Assembly: GCA_964645765.1 (NCBI GenBank)
Contig: CAZYBE010000011.1
Location: 29,355 to 93,354, forward strand
Length of the DNA: 64,000 nucleotides
Source: CAZGMN01 sp964645765
GTDB taxonomy: Bacteria; Acidobacteriota; Aminicenantia; Aminicenantales; Aminicenantaceae
Direction of reading: 5' to 3'
The position numbers were made by a program, and so were the translations under genes. Positions 8,749 through 17,209 of the stretch are shown in pieces. Numbering within the stretch: position 1 is the first letter of the stretch; each line of letters begins with the position of its first letter. The notes beneath the pieces were generated by a model that ran no database searches, was not told the DNA's origin, and worked only from the letters and a program-made list of their open reading frames with translations.

Positions 8749-10890
8749 TTACTTATCCTCTCGCTGTGAAATCGGAAGTCTTATGGAAAATAGGCTGCCT
8801 TTGCCGAGCTCGCTTTCAACATCGACTTTCCCCTGGTGGGCTTCGACAATTTCCCTGACCAGAGTCAGTCCCAAGCCGCTCCCTTTCACCGTTCGGGTCA
8901 ATTCATCGCCTCCTCGGTAAAATCGCTCGAACACTTTGTCGACTTCATCTTTCTTGATTCCGATGCCGAAATCTTTCACCGCAATTGTCAAATTAGGGCC
9001 TTCTCTAAACGAGCTGACAATGACCTTCTTCGATTCACCCGAATATTTAATGGCGTTATCAATCAAGTTGGCGACGGCCTGCGTGATGGCTGTTCGATCC
9101 GTGGTGATCACGGGAAGCGGGTCCTCAATTTCGAGCTCGATATGAAAACCTTCGTGACGGACCCTATCCTGAATGGATGAGACGACTTCATGCAGAAGCA
9201 CACCGCAGTCGGTCTTTTCAAAGGCAAATTCTTTGCGGCCTTCCTCAATCTTTGCCAGATTTAAAATATTGTCCGTGAGCAGGGAAAGCCTTTCGCTTTG
9301 CTCTAATAAGACGTCATAGTACTGCTGGCGGCGCTCTTCAGAGGGCACCCGGCCTGACTGAAGCATCTCCGCCAGTTGCCGGATTGAAGTCAGAGGGCTC
9401 TTGAATTCGTGGGAGATGGTCGAAACAAAGTCTGATTTCATCCTGGCCAATTCCAGCTCATGAGAAACAGCCCGGATGGTCAGGATCAAACCGAAAACCA
9501 GAATGCCCGCAATAAGTAAGAATATATAGAAATAGAGCCCATGGCGTGATGCCAGAAAAGTCTTCAGAAGTTGAGGGGGCGGTTGATAGAACTCGAGAGA
9601 CCAGTCCGGAAAGTTGGATGCGAAATTCGCGCGGACTGTAACCATCCCTGAAGGCAAATTTTCCGACTTCAACAAGGACTGGCCATTTCTTCCTCTCACG
9701 ACCCATGCCGTTTCTTCTTTGGAGACAGACTGTTGTAGGGCCGGATTGAGAACGTTGGCCCGGAGCCAGTCTGAGTCGAGGAGGATTCCCCAGGCTTCGC
9801 CGGGTTGGCCTTCATTCTCGGCAGCCTGGTTCTCGGTTGAAACAAGATAGGAATACTTCCCGATATCCAAGGCAAATCTTACTGGGGAATCGCTTGGTTC
9901 AGACAGGGCGCTGGAGATTTTTGCCTCTAAATCAGATGCGGCGCTTTCCTGGAACATAAGTGCCCTCTCCGTCCTCTCTCTTTTTTCCCTCTCCTCTTTC
10001 TCTAAAAGAGAGAAAGCGCTTCGGTATGACTGTGCTTTCGGGTCTGAGGGAGACTTTGAGAGGATTTCAACGATGGAATCCCTGACGCGCTTGGCAAAAA
10101 TTTCATACTGCGCCTTTTCCAGAGCCCATTCCTGATCAACCAGAGATTGGTAAAGGTCCATGAATGTCTTGATGGAGCCTGAAAAGTTGGACATTTCCAA
10201 GATAAGGGAGCCAAGTTCCAAACGGGCCGCCAATCCTAACGGGATTCCCTCTGAGATAAGCACCTGGCTATAGTCTCTGGCTATTATCTCATAAGTTGTC
10301 ACAGCGTCTTTGAAAAACGCCGATTTTCTCTGAATCCTGGCAACCGCATTCAGCAGCTCTCCTTTAAGGCGATGTTCTGTTGTCTGATCCAAGGCCTGTT
10401 GATAAGCGACCAAGGCTTTTGGGTAATTTCTCTGTTGAAACTCCAGTTGCTGCGCGGATTGTATCTTTTTTGCCAGGGAAGAAGGTCGAGACAGGGGAGA
10501 GACAGGCTTCCGGCTTCCATCGGGGAGATACAAAAGTCTTGCAGCGGGAAGGCGAATAGTCTCGAATCCCTGGAAATAGAAGACCTGTTCAATTAAAGGG
10601 TTCTCGGTTTTTAGGTTTTCCAGGGAACGTAGCAAAGCGTCCCATGACATCTCCCTGCGATTGACAATAGTACTGAAGAAGGCCTGCTCGACTCTGTATA
10701 TATTTCCTTCAACGTCTTTAGCAATTCGCTCGGCAATTCTCCGCTGCTCGTCAAGCCTCTCTTTCTCGAGCAACGCCCGGTCATTCTGTATGCCCCGAAA
10801 AGCCAGATATCCCAGGAGCAGACTGGGCAATCCTATACCCAGCGCAAAGAGCAACAGTATTCTTTTTCGCTTATGTATTGATACTTTCAT
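8749..10890 (-). CDS. Membrane sensor histidine kinase, cassette B
   Basis: 713 residues. Membrane segment 1 is about 10-29 and segment 2 about 451-473. The intervening extracytoplasmic region contains TPR-like helices near 145-245 (NYPKALVAYQQAL, DAVTTYEIIARDY). The kinase core has His494 in STISHEFKSPLTS, N box (NLIDNAIKYSG), G1 (KDFGIGIKKDE), F (FERFYRGG) and G2 (GSGLGLTLV). It is the first gene of cassette B. As in cassette A, no clear ribosome binding site precedes the ATG. The input is unknown; the TPR-like sensor suggests a protein or peptide ligand, perhaps the propeller of the same cassette. Confidence 0.92.
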   Translation of the reverse strand: MKVSIHKRKRILLLFALGIGLPSLLLGYLAFRGIQNDRALLEKERLDEQRRIAERIAKDVEGNIYRVEQAFFSTIVNRREMSWDALLRSLENLKTENPLIEQVFYFQGFETIRLPAARLLYLPDGSRKPVSPLSRPSSLAKKIQSAQQLEFQQRNYPKALVAYQQALDQTTEHRLKGELLNAVARIQRKSAFFKDAVTTYEIIARDYSQVLISEGIPLGLAARLELGSLILEMSNFSGSIKTFMDLYQSLVDQEWALEKAQYEIFAKRVRDSIVEILSKSPSDPKAQSYRSAFSLLEKEEREKRERTERALMFQESAASDLEAKISSALSEPSDSPVRFALDIGKYSYLVSTENQAAENEGQPGEAWGILLDSDWLRANVLNPALQQSVSKEETAWVVRGRNGQSLLKSENLPSGMVTVRANFASNFPDWSLEFYQPPPQLLKTFLASRHGLYFYIFLLIAGILVFGLILTIRAVSHELELARMKSDFVSTISHEFKSPLTSIRQLAEMLQSGRVPSEERRQQYYDVLLEQSERLSLLTDNILNLAKIEEGRKEFAFEKTDCGVLLHEVVSSIQDRVRHEGFHIELEIEDPLPVITTDRTAITQAVANLIDNAIKYSGESKKVIVSSFREGPNLTIAVKDFGIGIKKDEVDKVFERFYRGGDELTRTVKGSGLGLTLVREIVEAHQGKVDVESELGKGSLFSIRLPISQREDK

Positions 10891-11140
10891 AAAATAACCA
10901 GCAGCTTTAGAAATATTTATCTACGAGAATTATTGCCAGAGCCCTAGATATTTCTCTTTCACTTCCAAAAGCTTTTCTAATCTTAAAGAACCTTTCAGCC
11001 AAAAACAAGGTGCTCTTGAGAACGCGCAGTTTATATCACTTATTTACACTGTTTAAAATAATTGATTAGGGCTGCATATAGAAATATGAGCTCATTTATC
11101 GCCTTCTTCCCAGAAACATACAGAATTAAAATTTTTCCTT

Positions 11141-11179
11141 AATGAAGATTTTGTAACTTTTGTGTGAAGATTATGTGAA
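11141..11179 (-). promoter_or_regulatory. Four-site 11-bp array before kinase B
   Basis: Hexamers in exact 11-bp register start at 11141 (AATGAA), 11152 (TGTAAC), 11163 (TGTGAA) and 11174 (TGTGAA). The last two match the repeat before propeller B. The array lies about 250-290 bases upstream of kinase B, next to the end of the toxin gene. The rest of 10891-11140 is AT-rich and holds no gene. Confidence 0.6.
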
Positions 11180-11193
11180 GAAGAAAAGGATTT

Positions 11194-11466
11194 TTATCTC
11201 AATGAAAAATAGATTTCTTTCCTGTGGCCTATTCTTACAATAATAATTATAAGTTGCTTCTCTTTCTTCTTGAATATAACCCCATAGTTTCCAACTCTCA
11301 ATCTGTAAAAGTCTTCTTTTGTCCCACTTAGCTTCTTTATATTATTCTTGAGAACCTCAGGATTCTTTGCAAGTATAAGCAATTTTTCTTTTATAATTTT
11401 TTGATGAGCTCTGTCTATATTTTTTAGGTCATCCAGAGCTTTTCCGAGAAATTTGAGTTTATACAT
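11194..11466 (-). CDS. RelE/ParE-type toxin
   Basis: 90 residues from the ATG at 11466 (MYKLKFLGKALDD); an earlier in-frame start at 11490 would overlap the antitoxin and is less likely. The sequence has the RelE/ParE superfamily pattern: an N-terminal helix ALDDLKNIDRAHQKII, then FYRLRVGNYGVIF and a C-terminal IVRIGHRKEIY. RelE members cut mRNA on the ribosome and ParE members poison gyrase; the sequence alone does not decide which. It lies 2 bases after the antitoxin gene, so the pair is co-translated. It is inserted between cassettes B and C. Confidence 0.85.
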   Translation of the reverse strand: MYKLKFLGKALDDLKNIDRAHQKIIKEKLLILAKNPEVLKNNIKKLSGTKEDFYRLRVGNYGVIFKKKEKQLIIIIVRIGHRKEIYFSLR

Positions 11467-11468
11467 CT

Positions 11469-11693
11469 CTAGATGCCCAGATCTTTCCAAACCTCCCCTG
11501 CATCAATTAACTTATCTCGACCTTCTTCCAAGTCCTTCATTCTTTTTTTTGCCAGTTTTAGATCAAGAAGATCAAAGTACACAGTAAGAGATTTTTCTAT
11601 TATTTTGCTTTTTTTCTCTCCCAGTTCCTTTGCCACAGTGTCAAGTTCCTTTGAAACCTCTTCGTCCAGTGTTATGTTATGCCTTATCTGCAT
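11469..11693 (-). CDS. Ribbon-helix-helix antitoxin
   Basis: 74 residues from the ATG at 11693, chosen because GGGGAGGTG lies 4 bases upstream; an ORF start at 11738 lacks this. MQIRHNITLDEEVSKELD is the beta strand and first helix of a ribbon-helix-helix fold, and the Lys/Glu-rich C-terminus (LAKKRMKDLEEGRDKLIDAGE) is the likely toxin-binding tail. It should neutralise the adjacent RelE-type toxin and repress the operon with it. Confidence 0.8.
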   Translation of the reverse strand: MQIRHNITLDEEVSKELDTVAKELGEKKSKIIEKSLTVYFDLLDLKLAKKRMKDLEEGRDKLIDAGEVWKDLGI

Positions 11694-11854
11694 GCCGCAC
11701 CTCCCCAGATAAAATAAATTTGTGCACATATTATACACATATTTTGTGGAAAATCAATAGGAAATTGAAACCCACATGGTAAGGTCTCGACATTCAGGAT
11801 TGTAGGATTAATGGATCGTTTTAATAGATTAGCAATTTAAACTAGACAAGAAGA

Positions 11855-11881
11855 GGGCTGATCCAAGCAGAAGATCAACCC
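11855..11881 (-). terminator. Possible terminator after cassette C
   Basis: GGGCTGATC (11855-11863) can pair with GATCAACCC (11873-11881), with one mismatch. Read on the minus strand it is followed by a T-rich run (TCTTCTTGTC), 64 bases after the stop of the cassette C propeller gene. Moderate stem, so only tentative. The rest of 11694-11944 shows no gene. Confidence 0.35.
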
Positions 11882-11944
11882 CCAAGCCATTCATCCTATT
11901 TTTTTCTCTTTATCAACTACAAATAAGTTATTTCGCTAATTATT

Positions 11945-14095
11945 TCAGTCTTTTTCTTCTCTCGAGGGCAGGAAATTTTCCATCACCCAGATTTCCGGCC
12001 CTTTGTCAGTCGGTCCATGAGAAGTAAAGGCAATCTGTCGACCGTCGGGATGAGGGCTTATGGTGGAGGGCCCGGTCATGGATATTCCCATTTTTTGAGG
12101 CTGCCCGCCAATGAAAGGCACACGCCACAACTCCCAGAGATTCTCTCCACTCTGGATCCTGGGGTAGATGACAAATCGTCCGTCGGCGCTCCATCGCGTA
12201 TTAACCATGGCGTTTCTACTATTCTCGAACCGGCACAGCTCCCGTGGCTCCCCGCCTTGGGCCGGGATGATCTTGATGACTCTCTCATATTTCTCGGTTG
12301 GAGATTTAATAGGCTGTTCGATTACGGCCAGCCATTTTTTGTCCGGAGAGATTGTGAGCATCGGATTTTTTTCCAGGTCGAGTTGGTGTATCTTTTCGGA
12401 TTGGCCTGTTTCAAGGTTTTGATAGATGATAGGACAAACGGAATTGACCAGGTCATAGTGGAGATAGAAGAGAGCCTTCCCATCATCGGACCACTCGGGA
12501 GATAAAAAGAATCCTTCCCTCGCCATCGCCGGGCCTTTGCTCTGCGTCTGCGCGATAGTCGTAACTTCTCCGGTATTCGCGTCAAGTCTGGTGAGCCCTA
12601 CGCGCTTCTCTTGATCCATTCCAGACACCAGGATTGACGAACAACCGGGCGCCCAGCGCAGATCATAAACATGCCGATTGAGCGGGAAAACCCTTTCACG
12701 GCCCTCTTCGAGCGAGCGAACACAGAGAAAGTTGGGGGCCTGGAGATAGTTTATGGAAGCTCGGGGTAATGAACTCCTGACAAACGCGACCTGTTTACCG
12801 TCGGGTGAAAATTCCGGATTGGAATTGCGACCCTCAAAAGGCAAAAACATTTTTTTGACCGGACCATTGCTAAGGCATGTCTCAGGATTTACAGCGGCGA
12901 CGAAAATGCTCTGAATACCACTCGAAGAGGCGTAATAGAAGTCTCCGTTTTGCGTGACACCCATGGGATCAACATAACCGAGATTTCTTTGGACTATTTC
13001 CGGTTCACCATTGGGCCGTCCGTCGGATACGGGGAGGATCCAAGCATCAAAGGTTCCCGTGCGGTCACTCGCAAACATAAGATATTTTCCGTTCGGGGTC
13101 CAGCCGAGCAAATAATCGTTGGCAGGATGCTCGATCAAAGGGACCTCGGTTTTCCCATCAATCGAGAGCAGATAGATATCACTATCTGGTCCCTCTTTGT
13201 ATTGAAAATTGAAGGCAATGTACTTCCCGTCTGGGGAAAATCTCATTTTGCCATCGCTCCATTCCCTCTTCTTAAGAGTTTTGATGGAGCCATCGGCAAC
13301 TGATACAAGTGAAACAAGACAGTCGCTCTTTGTATAGATTACGGCTAGAATGTGTTTCCCGTCTGGAGACCAATCTGAGAGGCTAATACATGGATAAGAT
13401 TCAGTCAGAATTCTGGGTTTTGAACCGTCGAGTCCGATAATTCTCAGGTCGTTCTTTCCGTCTTTGTTCCACCAGCCGTAGGCAATCTTCGTTCCGTCAG
13501 GAGACCACCGGGAATTTTCGGGCCAACTTTTGTCCTCCCAGTTCTTTTTGTCCGTGAGCGACCATTTCTTTTGAGTGGCGATTTCGTAGACGGCAAGGTT
13601 GCCCGTGTCCCAGTCTGTGTAGGAGATATAACGCCCGTCAGGGGAAGGGGCCCCCATCACTTCCACGTCCGGCCCTTCCCAAACCAACCGCAGATTTTTC
13701 CCTCTATCACCTTGTTCAACAAAAGACTGAGCTTGGACAAGGTTGGACAGCTTTTCCTGCGCCATCCTCACAATGTCCCTCTGGCCGGGATAATCGCTGA
13801 TCACCTTTTGGAAAGCTTCTTGAGCTTGTTTCGCCTTTTCTTTCCCCAACTTTTCGTAGCAGGTTCCAATGCGGAACTGGGCTTTGGCCGCCAGAGATTC
13901 ATCCTTTGTTTCATCAACAACCTTCTGATAGAGAGAAATCGCTTCTTCCAGATTTCCCTCCCCGCGCTCTTTGGCAAGTGCTTTTTGGAATAAGTCGTAA
14001 GCGCTTTGGGTTGATAAGCTCGCAAAGCTGAGAGGCAAGAAAAAGAGAACTGCGATCAAGATTGAAGATTTTTTCAGAATTGAATATTTCTTCAT
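11945..14095 (-). CDS. Exported TPR-PD40 propeller protein, cassette C
   Basis: 716 residues: signal peptide (MKKYSILKKSSILIAVLFFL), TPR-like repeats (about 30-120: GNLEEAISLYQKVVDETKD; RIGTCYEKLG), then PD40 blades with WSPDGTKIAYGWW, FSPDGKYIAF and similar motifs, ending EIWVMENFLPS. It closely parallels the propellers of cassettes A and D, less so B. No catalytic motif is seen. A strong site (AAAGGAGG) precedes the ATG, and an eight-copy 11-bp array lies immediately upstream, the longest in the window, so this gene is probably the most tightly controlled output. Confidence 0.85.
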   Translation of the reverse strand: MKKYSILKKSSILIAVLFFLPLSFASLSTQSAYDLFQKALAKERGEGNLEEAISLYQKVVDETKDESLAAKAQFRIGTCYEKLGKEKAKQAQEAFQKVISDYPGQRDIVRMAQEKLSNLVQAQSFVEQGDRGKNLRLVWEGPDVEVMGAPSPDGRYISYTDWDTGNLAVYEIATQKKWSLTDKKNWEDKSWPENSRWSPDGTKIAYGWWNKDGKNDLRIIGLDGSKPRILTESYPCISLSDWSPDGKHILAVIYTKSDCLVSLVSVADGSIKTLKKREWSDGKMRFSPDGKYIAFNFQYKEGPDSDIYLLSIDGKTEVPLIEHPANDYLLGWTPNGKYLMFASDRTGTFDAWILPVSDGRPNGEPEIVQRNLGYVDPMGVTQNGDFYYASSSGIQSIFVAAVNPETCLSNGPVKKMFLPFEGRNSNPEFSPDGKQVAFVRSSLPRASINYLQAPNFLCVRSLEEGRERVFPLNRHVYDLRWAPGCSSILVSGMDQEKRVGLTRLDANTGEVTTIAQTQSKGPAMAREGFFLSPEWSDDGKALFYLHYDLVNSVCPIIYQNLETGQSEKIHQLDLEKNPMLTISPDKKWLAVIEQPIKSPTEKYERVIKIIPAQGGEPRELCRFENSRNAMVNTRWSADGRFVIYPRIQSGENLWELWRVPFIGGQPQKMGISMTGPSTISPHPDGRQIAFTSHGPTDKGPEIWVMENFLPSREEKD

Positions 14096-14157
14096 TCCTA
14101 TCCTCCTTTGACTTTAATTAATTCAACCCTCAATTTAGCGCTCTCGGCTTAGGAATG

Positions 14158-14240
14158 TGTCATGATGATGTCTCAAAACTGTAATTTTTTTGTAAAAATA
14201 GCTTCAGAAAATTGTCTTCTTTTTGTCATGAAAATGTCAT
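14158..14240 (-). promoter_or_regulatory. Eight half-site array in 11-bp register before propeller gene C
   Basis: Starting at 14158 and stepping exactly 11 bp, the hexamers are TGTCAT, TGTCTC, TGTAAT, TGTAAA, CTTCAG, TGTCTT, TGTCAT and TGTCAT (last at 14235). Seven of eight match TGT(C/A)NN; the site at 14202 is weak. The last copy overlaps the stop of the regulator gene. TGTCA repeated every 11 bp is the core of the classical PhoB box, so several dimers of the cassette C regulator could bind in a row on one face of the helix. Confidence 0.7.
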
Positions 14241-14929
14241 TTATCGAGGATAAGCTTGTAGCCGACGCCATGAATTGTGATCAAGTATTGCGGGTTGGCT
14301 GGGTCATCTTCAAGCTTGTTTCGAAGCAAAGCGATGTGATTGTCCACAGTCCGAGTTGTCGGATATTGGTCATAGCCCCACACTTCATCGAGAAGCTCTT
14401 CGCGTGTGACCACTTCGCCCGCGCGTGCAGCCAAGAGGCGAAGCACACCAAATTCCTTGCGCGACATGTTTATTGCCTTGCCGGCTTTCTGCGCCTCGAA
14501 CTTCCTGAAATCGACGAACACCTTGCCGAAATGCAGCTCTTCCGGAAGATTCCCGGCCTTGGATTTCTGCATGCGTCTTAAAATGGCACGGATTCTTGCC
14601 ATCAACTCAGGAACTGAAAAAGGCTTTGTGACATAATCATCAGCTCCAAGGTCAAGCCCGAGCACACGGTCCACTTCCTCACCCCTGGCAGTCAACATTA
14701 AGATCGGCGTGACGATGCCCTCATCACGCATCTTACGGCAAAGCTCATAGCCGCTCATTTTAGGCAGCATCAAATCCAGAATAATCAAGTCGGGCTTTTT
14801 CTCTCGAATTAAACAGTAGCCCTGCTCCCCGTCTGTAGCGGTTAAAACCTCATACTTTTCATACTCCAGGTTATCCTTGAGTCCGCGGAGTATCGCCTGA
14901 TCATCCTCGATGATGAGGATCCGTTTCAT
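14237..14929 (-). CDS. OmpR/PhoB-type response regulator, cassette C
   Basis: 230 residues: receiver domain with acidic EDD near 8-10, Asp52 in LDLMLPKMSG, MLTARG and VTKPFS, then a winged-helix domain with recognition helix TTRTVDNHIALLRNK and end GVGYKLILDK. The ATG overlaps the kinase stop by 4 bases, so they are translationally coupled. Its 3' end overlaps the last half-site of the array controlling the next gene. Confidence 0.93.
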   Translation of the reverse strand: MKRILIIEDDQAILRGLKDNLEYEKYEVLTATDGEQGYCLIREKKPDLIILDLMLPKMSGYELCRKMRDEGIVTPILMLTARGEEVDRVLGLDLGADDYVTKPFSVPELMARIRAILRRMQKSKAGNLPEELHFGKVFVDFRKFEAQKAGKAINMSRKEFGVLRLLAARAGEVVTREELLDEVWGYDQYPTTRTVDNHIALLRNKLEDDPANPQYLITIHGVGYKLILDK

Positions 14930-16893
14930 AACTCCTTCTCCAGGGGAAGGTAAATGGAAAATGTGCTCCCTTTTCCAGGTGTACTTTCCACCTCGATATA
15001 TCCTCTGTGAGCTTTAACAATATGGGAAACAAGGGCAAGACCAAGGCCAGTTCCGGGAAGGCGCTTGTTCTCCTCAGAAGGGATTCGGTAGAACTTTTCA
15101 AAAATCCGCTCTTTTTCCCGCGGATCAATTCCCACACCCCGGTCAACAACCTGAATCAGGGCATGGCCGTCCTTTCTTTGAAGCCGCAACTCGATTTCCC
15201 GGGACTCACCCGAGTACTTCATGGCATTGTGGAGGAGGTTCAAAATTGCCTGTTCGATCGCATCTCGATCCACTCGAACTTCGGGCAAGCCTTCATCTGC
15301 CTGGACATGAAGCTTGAAGCCCTGTTTACTCAGGGGATATTCCATGGCTCGCGCAGCTCCCTGGATAATTTCGGAGAGAGAAGCTGTTTCAGGCCTGTAA
15401 ATCCTTTTCCCTTGCTCGATCTTGGAGAAGTCGAGCACGTTGTTTAAAAGCCGTGTCAGGCGCTCGCTCTCGTTAACAATCGTGTCCAGGTATTCTCTCT
15501 GCGTCTTGGGATCCTTTGAGCGGCCCAAACGCAGCGTTTCAGCGAACATCCGGATGGCTGTAAGCGGTGTCTTTAGCTCATGGGAGACACTGGAAACAAA
15601 TTGGGAGCGCATCTCAGCCATCTGGACTTCGCGGCGCACGTCTCTCCAGAGGAGATAGGCTCCGAACAGAGTCACGCTCAAGACTAAAAGCAGAGCGAGC
15701 AAATAAAAAGCAGGTTGAACGCTCCATTGCTTAGATAGCACTGACAATTCGCCGGCCTCGAAAGCGATTTTCAAACCCCGGAAATTCGGACCTAGGAATT
15801 TTCCTTCGGAAGCTTCATCTCGGATAAAGCGGATTTCTCCAGGGTAAGTTTTTAGAAAGCCGCTGTCTGATTTGAGTGAAGCGAGGATATCCCCAGCTTC
15901 AACAACAATGACCAAAGGATTTGTTCCAGCCGGAGGCGAAGCCAGACTGATTAGCCACGGACCTTCACCATAAGGGACCCAGATGGATTCATTTTTCTGA
16001 CTTTCCTGATTCGTAAACAAGGGCAAGGTTTGGAAATCTCTTTGGAGCGCCAAAGATTGTTCCATCTTTCGGATATAATCCAGAATCTGCTGATTATATT
16101 TATGTGCAGCATCTTTAACGGACGGTTCGGGGGTGTTGATTAATTTTTCTGCTAAATCTTTAAGCAGATAGGCTTCAGCAGGAGAAAGCCACCGCTTCGC
16201 TTCAATTTCTGCGCTGATAGCTTCTGCGATTTCCTCAAAGCCCGTACCAGCTTCAAGAAGCGGCCCTGCGGCATATAAGCAGAAGGGAATTCCATACTCA
16301 TCTTTTATTCTCGAAGGGAGCTTTAAAATACTATGGAAATGCTCTAAAGCTTCTTTTTTTCTATCCGTCTTCGAGAGAGCTCGCGCCAACAAAAGATGAG
16401 CGTAGCTTTTTCGAATGGGTTCTCGAGTTGCATTAATCAGCTGGCGATAGAGCTCAGCCGCACGGGTAAAATTTTTCTTTGCAAATTCCTGTTGCTCGGC
16501 ATGCTGAATCTGTATTGCAAAATTAGAATCACTCAAAATTTGTCTGAATTCCGCGCTCTGTTGATTTGATTCCCACGGCAAACGCAACTTTGCTTCTTTC
16601 ACCTGACCGATAAGCGCGACCTCAGGATTTATATATTCTAGGTTGCCCGGGAGTTCAGTCCAATTTATCGACACACCTGCTTCCTGTAATTTGATCTTTT
16701 CCAGGCGCATGAGTAAGACTTGGCCAAATTCTCTCGCCGCACGCTGTCGCTCATCCTCCATTCGCTTCTGAGCAAGCTCCTGTTCTTGCCTTATCATACG
16801 CCAAGCAAAAATTACCAGGAGTAAGCTTGGCAAAACGACAGCGATTAAAAACAGAAAAAATTGCTTGCGATGGCTGTGCGAATTTATCGGCAT
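14926..16893 (-). CDS. Membrane sensor histidine kinase, cassette C
   Basis: 655 residues, about 55 shorter than the other three kinases, with a shorter sensor region. Membrane segment 1 is about 10-30, segment 2 about 395-416. TPR-like helices lie near 135-200 (KNFTRAAELYRQLI; KEALEHFHSIL). His438 is in SSVSHELKTPLTA; N box NLLHNAMKYSG, G1 VDRGVGIDPRE, F FEKFYRI and G2 GTGLGLALV are all intact. It is first in cassette C, preceded by a TGTCAT repeat. No convincing ribosome binding site is seen. Confidence 0.92.
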   Translation of the reverse strand: MPINSHSHRKQFFLFLIAVVLPSLLLVIFAWRMIRQEQELAQKRMEDERQRAAREFGQVLLMRLEKIKLQEAGVSINWTELPGNLEYINPEVALIGQVKEAKLRLPWESNQQSAEFRQILSDSNFAIQIQHAEQQEFAKKNFTRAAELYRQLINATREPIRKSYAHLLLARALSKTDRKKEALEHFHSILKLPSRIKDEYGIPFCLYAAGPLLEAGTGFEEIAEAISAEIEAKRWLSPAEAYLLKDLAEKLINTPEPSVKDAAHKYNQQILDYIRKMEQSLALQRDFQTLPLFTNQESQKNESIWVPYGEGPWLISLASPPAGTNPLVIVVEAGDILASLKSDSGFLKTYPGEIRFIRDEASEGKFLGPNFRGLKIAFEAGELSVLSKQWSVQPAFYLLALLLVLSVTLFGAYLLWRDVRREVQMAEMRSQFVSSVSHELKTPLTAIRMFAETLRLGRSKDPKTQREYLDTIVNESERLTRLLNNVLDFSKIEQGKRIYRPETASLSEIIQGAARAMEYPLSKQGFKLHVQADEGLPEVRVDRDAIEQAILNLLHNAMKYSGESREIELRLQRKDGHALIQVVDRGVGIDPREKERIFEKFYRIPSEENKRLPGTGLGLALVSHIVKAHRGYIEVESTPGKGSTFSIYLPLEKEL

Positions 16894-16943
16894 GGGGTTA
16901 GCCTTTATGCGGAAGTTATCTTATTAAGAGGGATATCGAAAGT

Positions 16944-16960
16944 TGTCATGAAAATGTCAT
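16944..16960 (-). promoter_or_regulatory. TGTCAT direct repeat before kinase C
   Basis: TGTCATgaaaaTGTCAT (hexamers at 16944 and 16955) is identical to the last two copies of the array before propeller C, at 14224-14240. It lies 50 bases upstream of the kinase start. The remaining 16961-17209 contains no gene and no further register that I can see. Confidence 0.65.
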
Positions 16961-17209
16961 GAGGCAAGCACTTGTCTACCTATTACCCTTTTTTCTTATC
17001 CATTAGTTTATAACATAGGAAATAACTGTGGTCAAACAATCTGGCTTTCTGTGAATGTTCTACTAGTCCAGTAAGATTCTTAATACGAGGGCAGATGCTT
17101 TAAGAGAGAATAATCTTGAGCCTCAGTGAGTGGCTTGATTGGTCAACGCAAAAAGTTACTTGATATCTTCGATAAGCTTCTCATAATTTTCGATGTTCTG
17201 ATCTAGATT

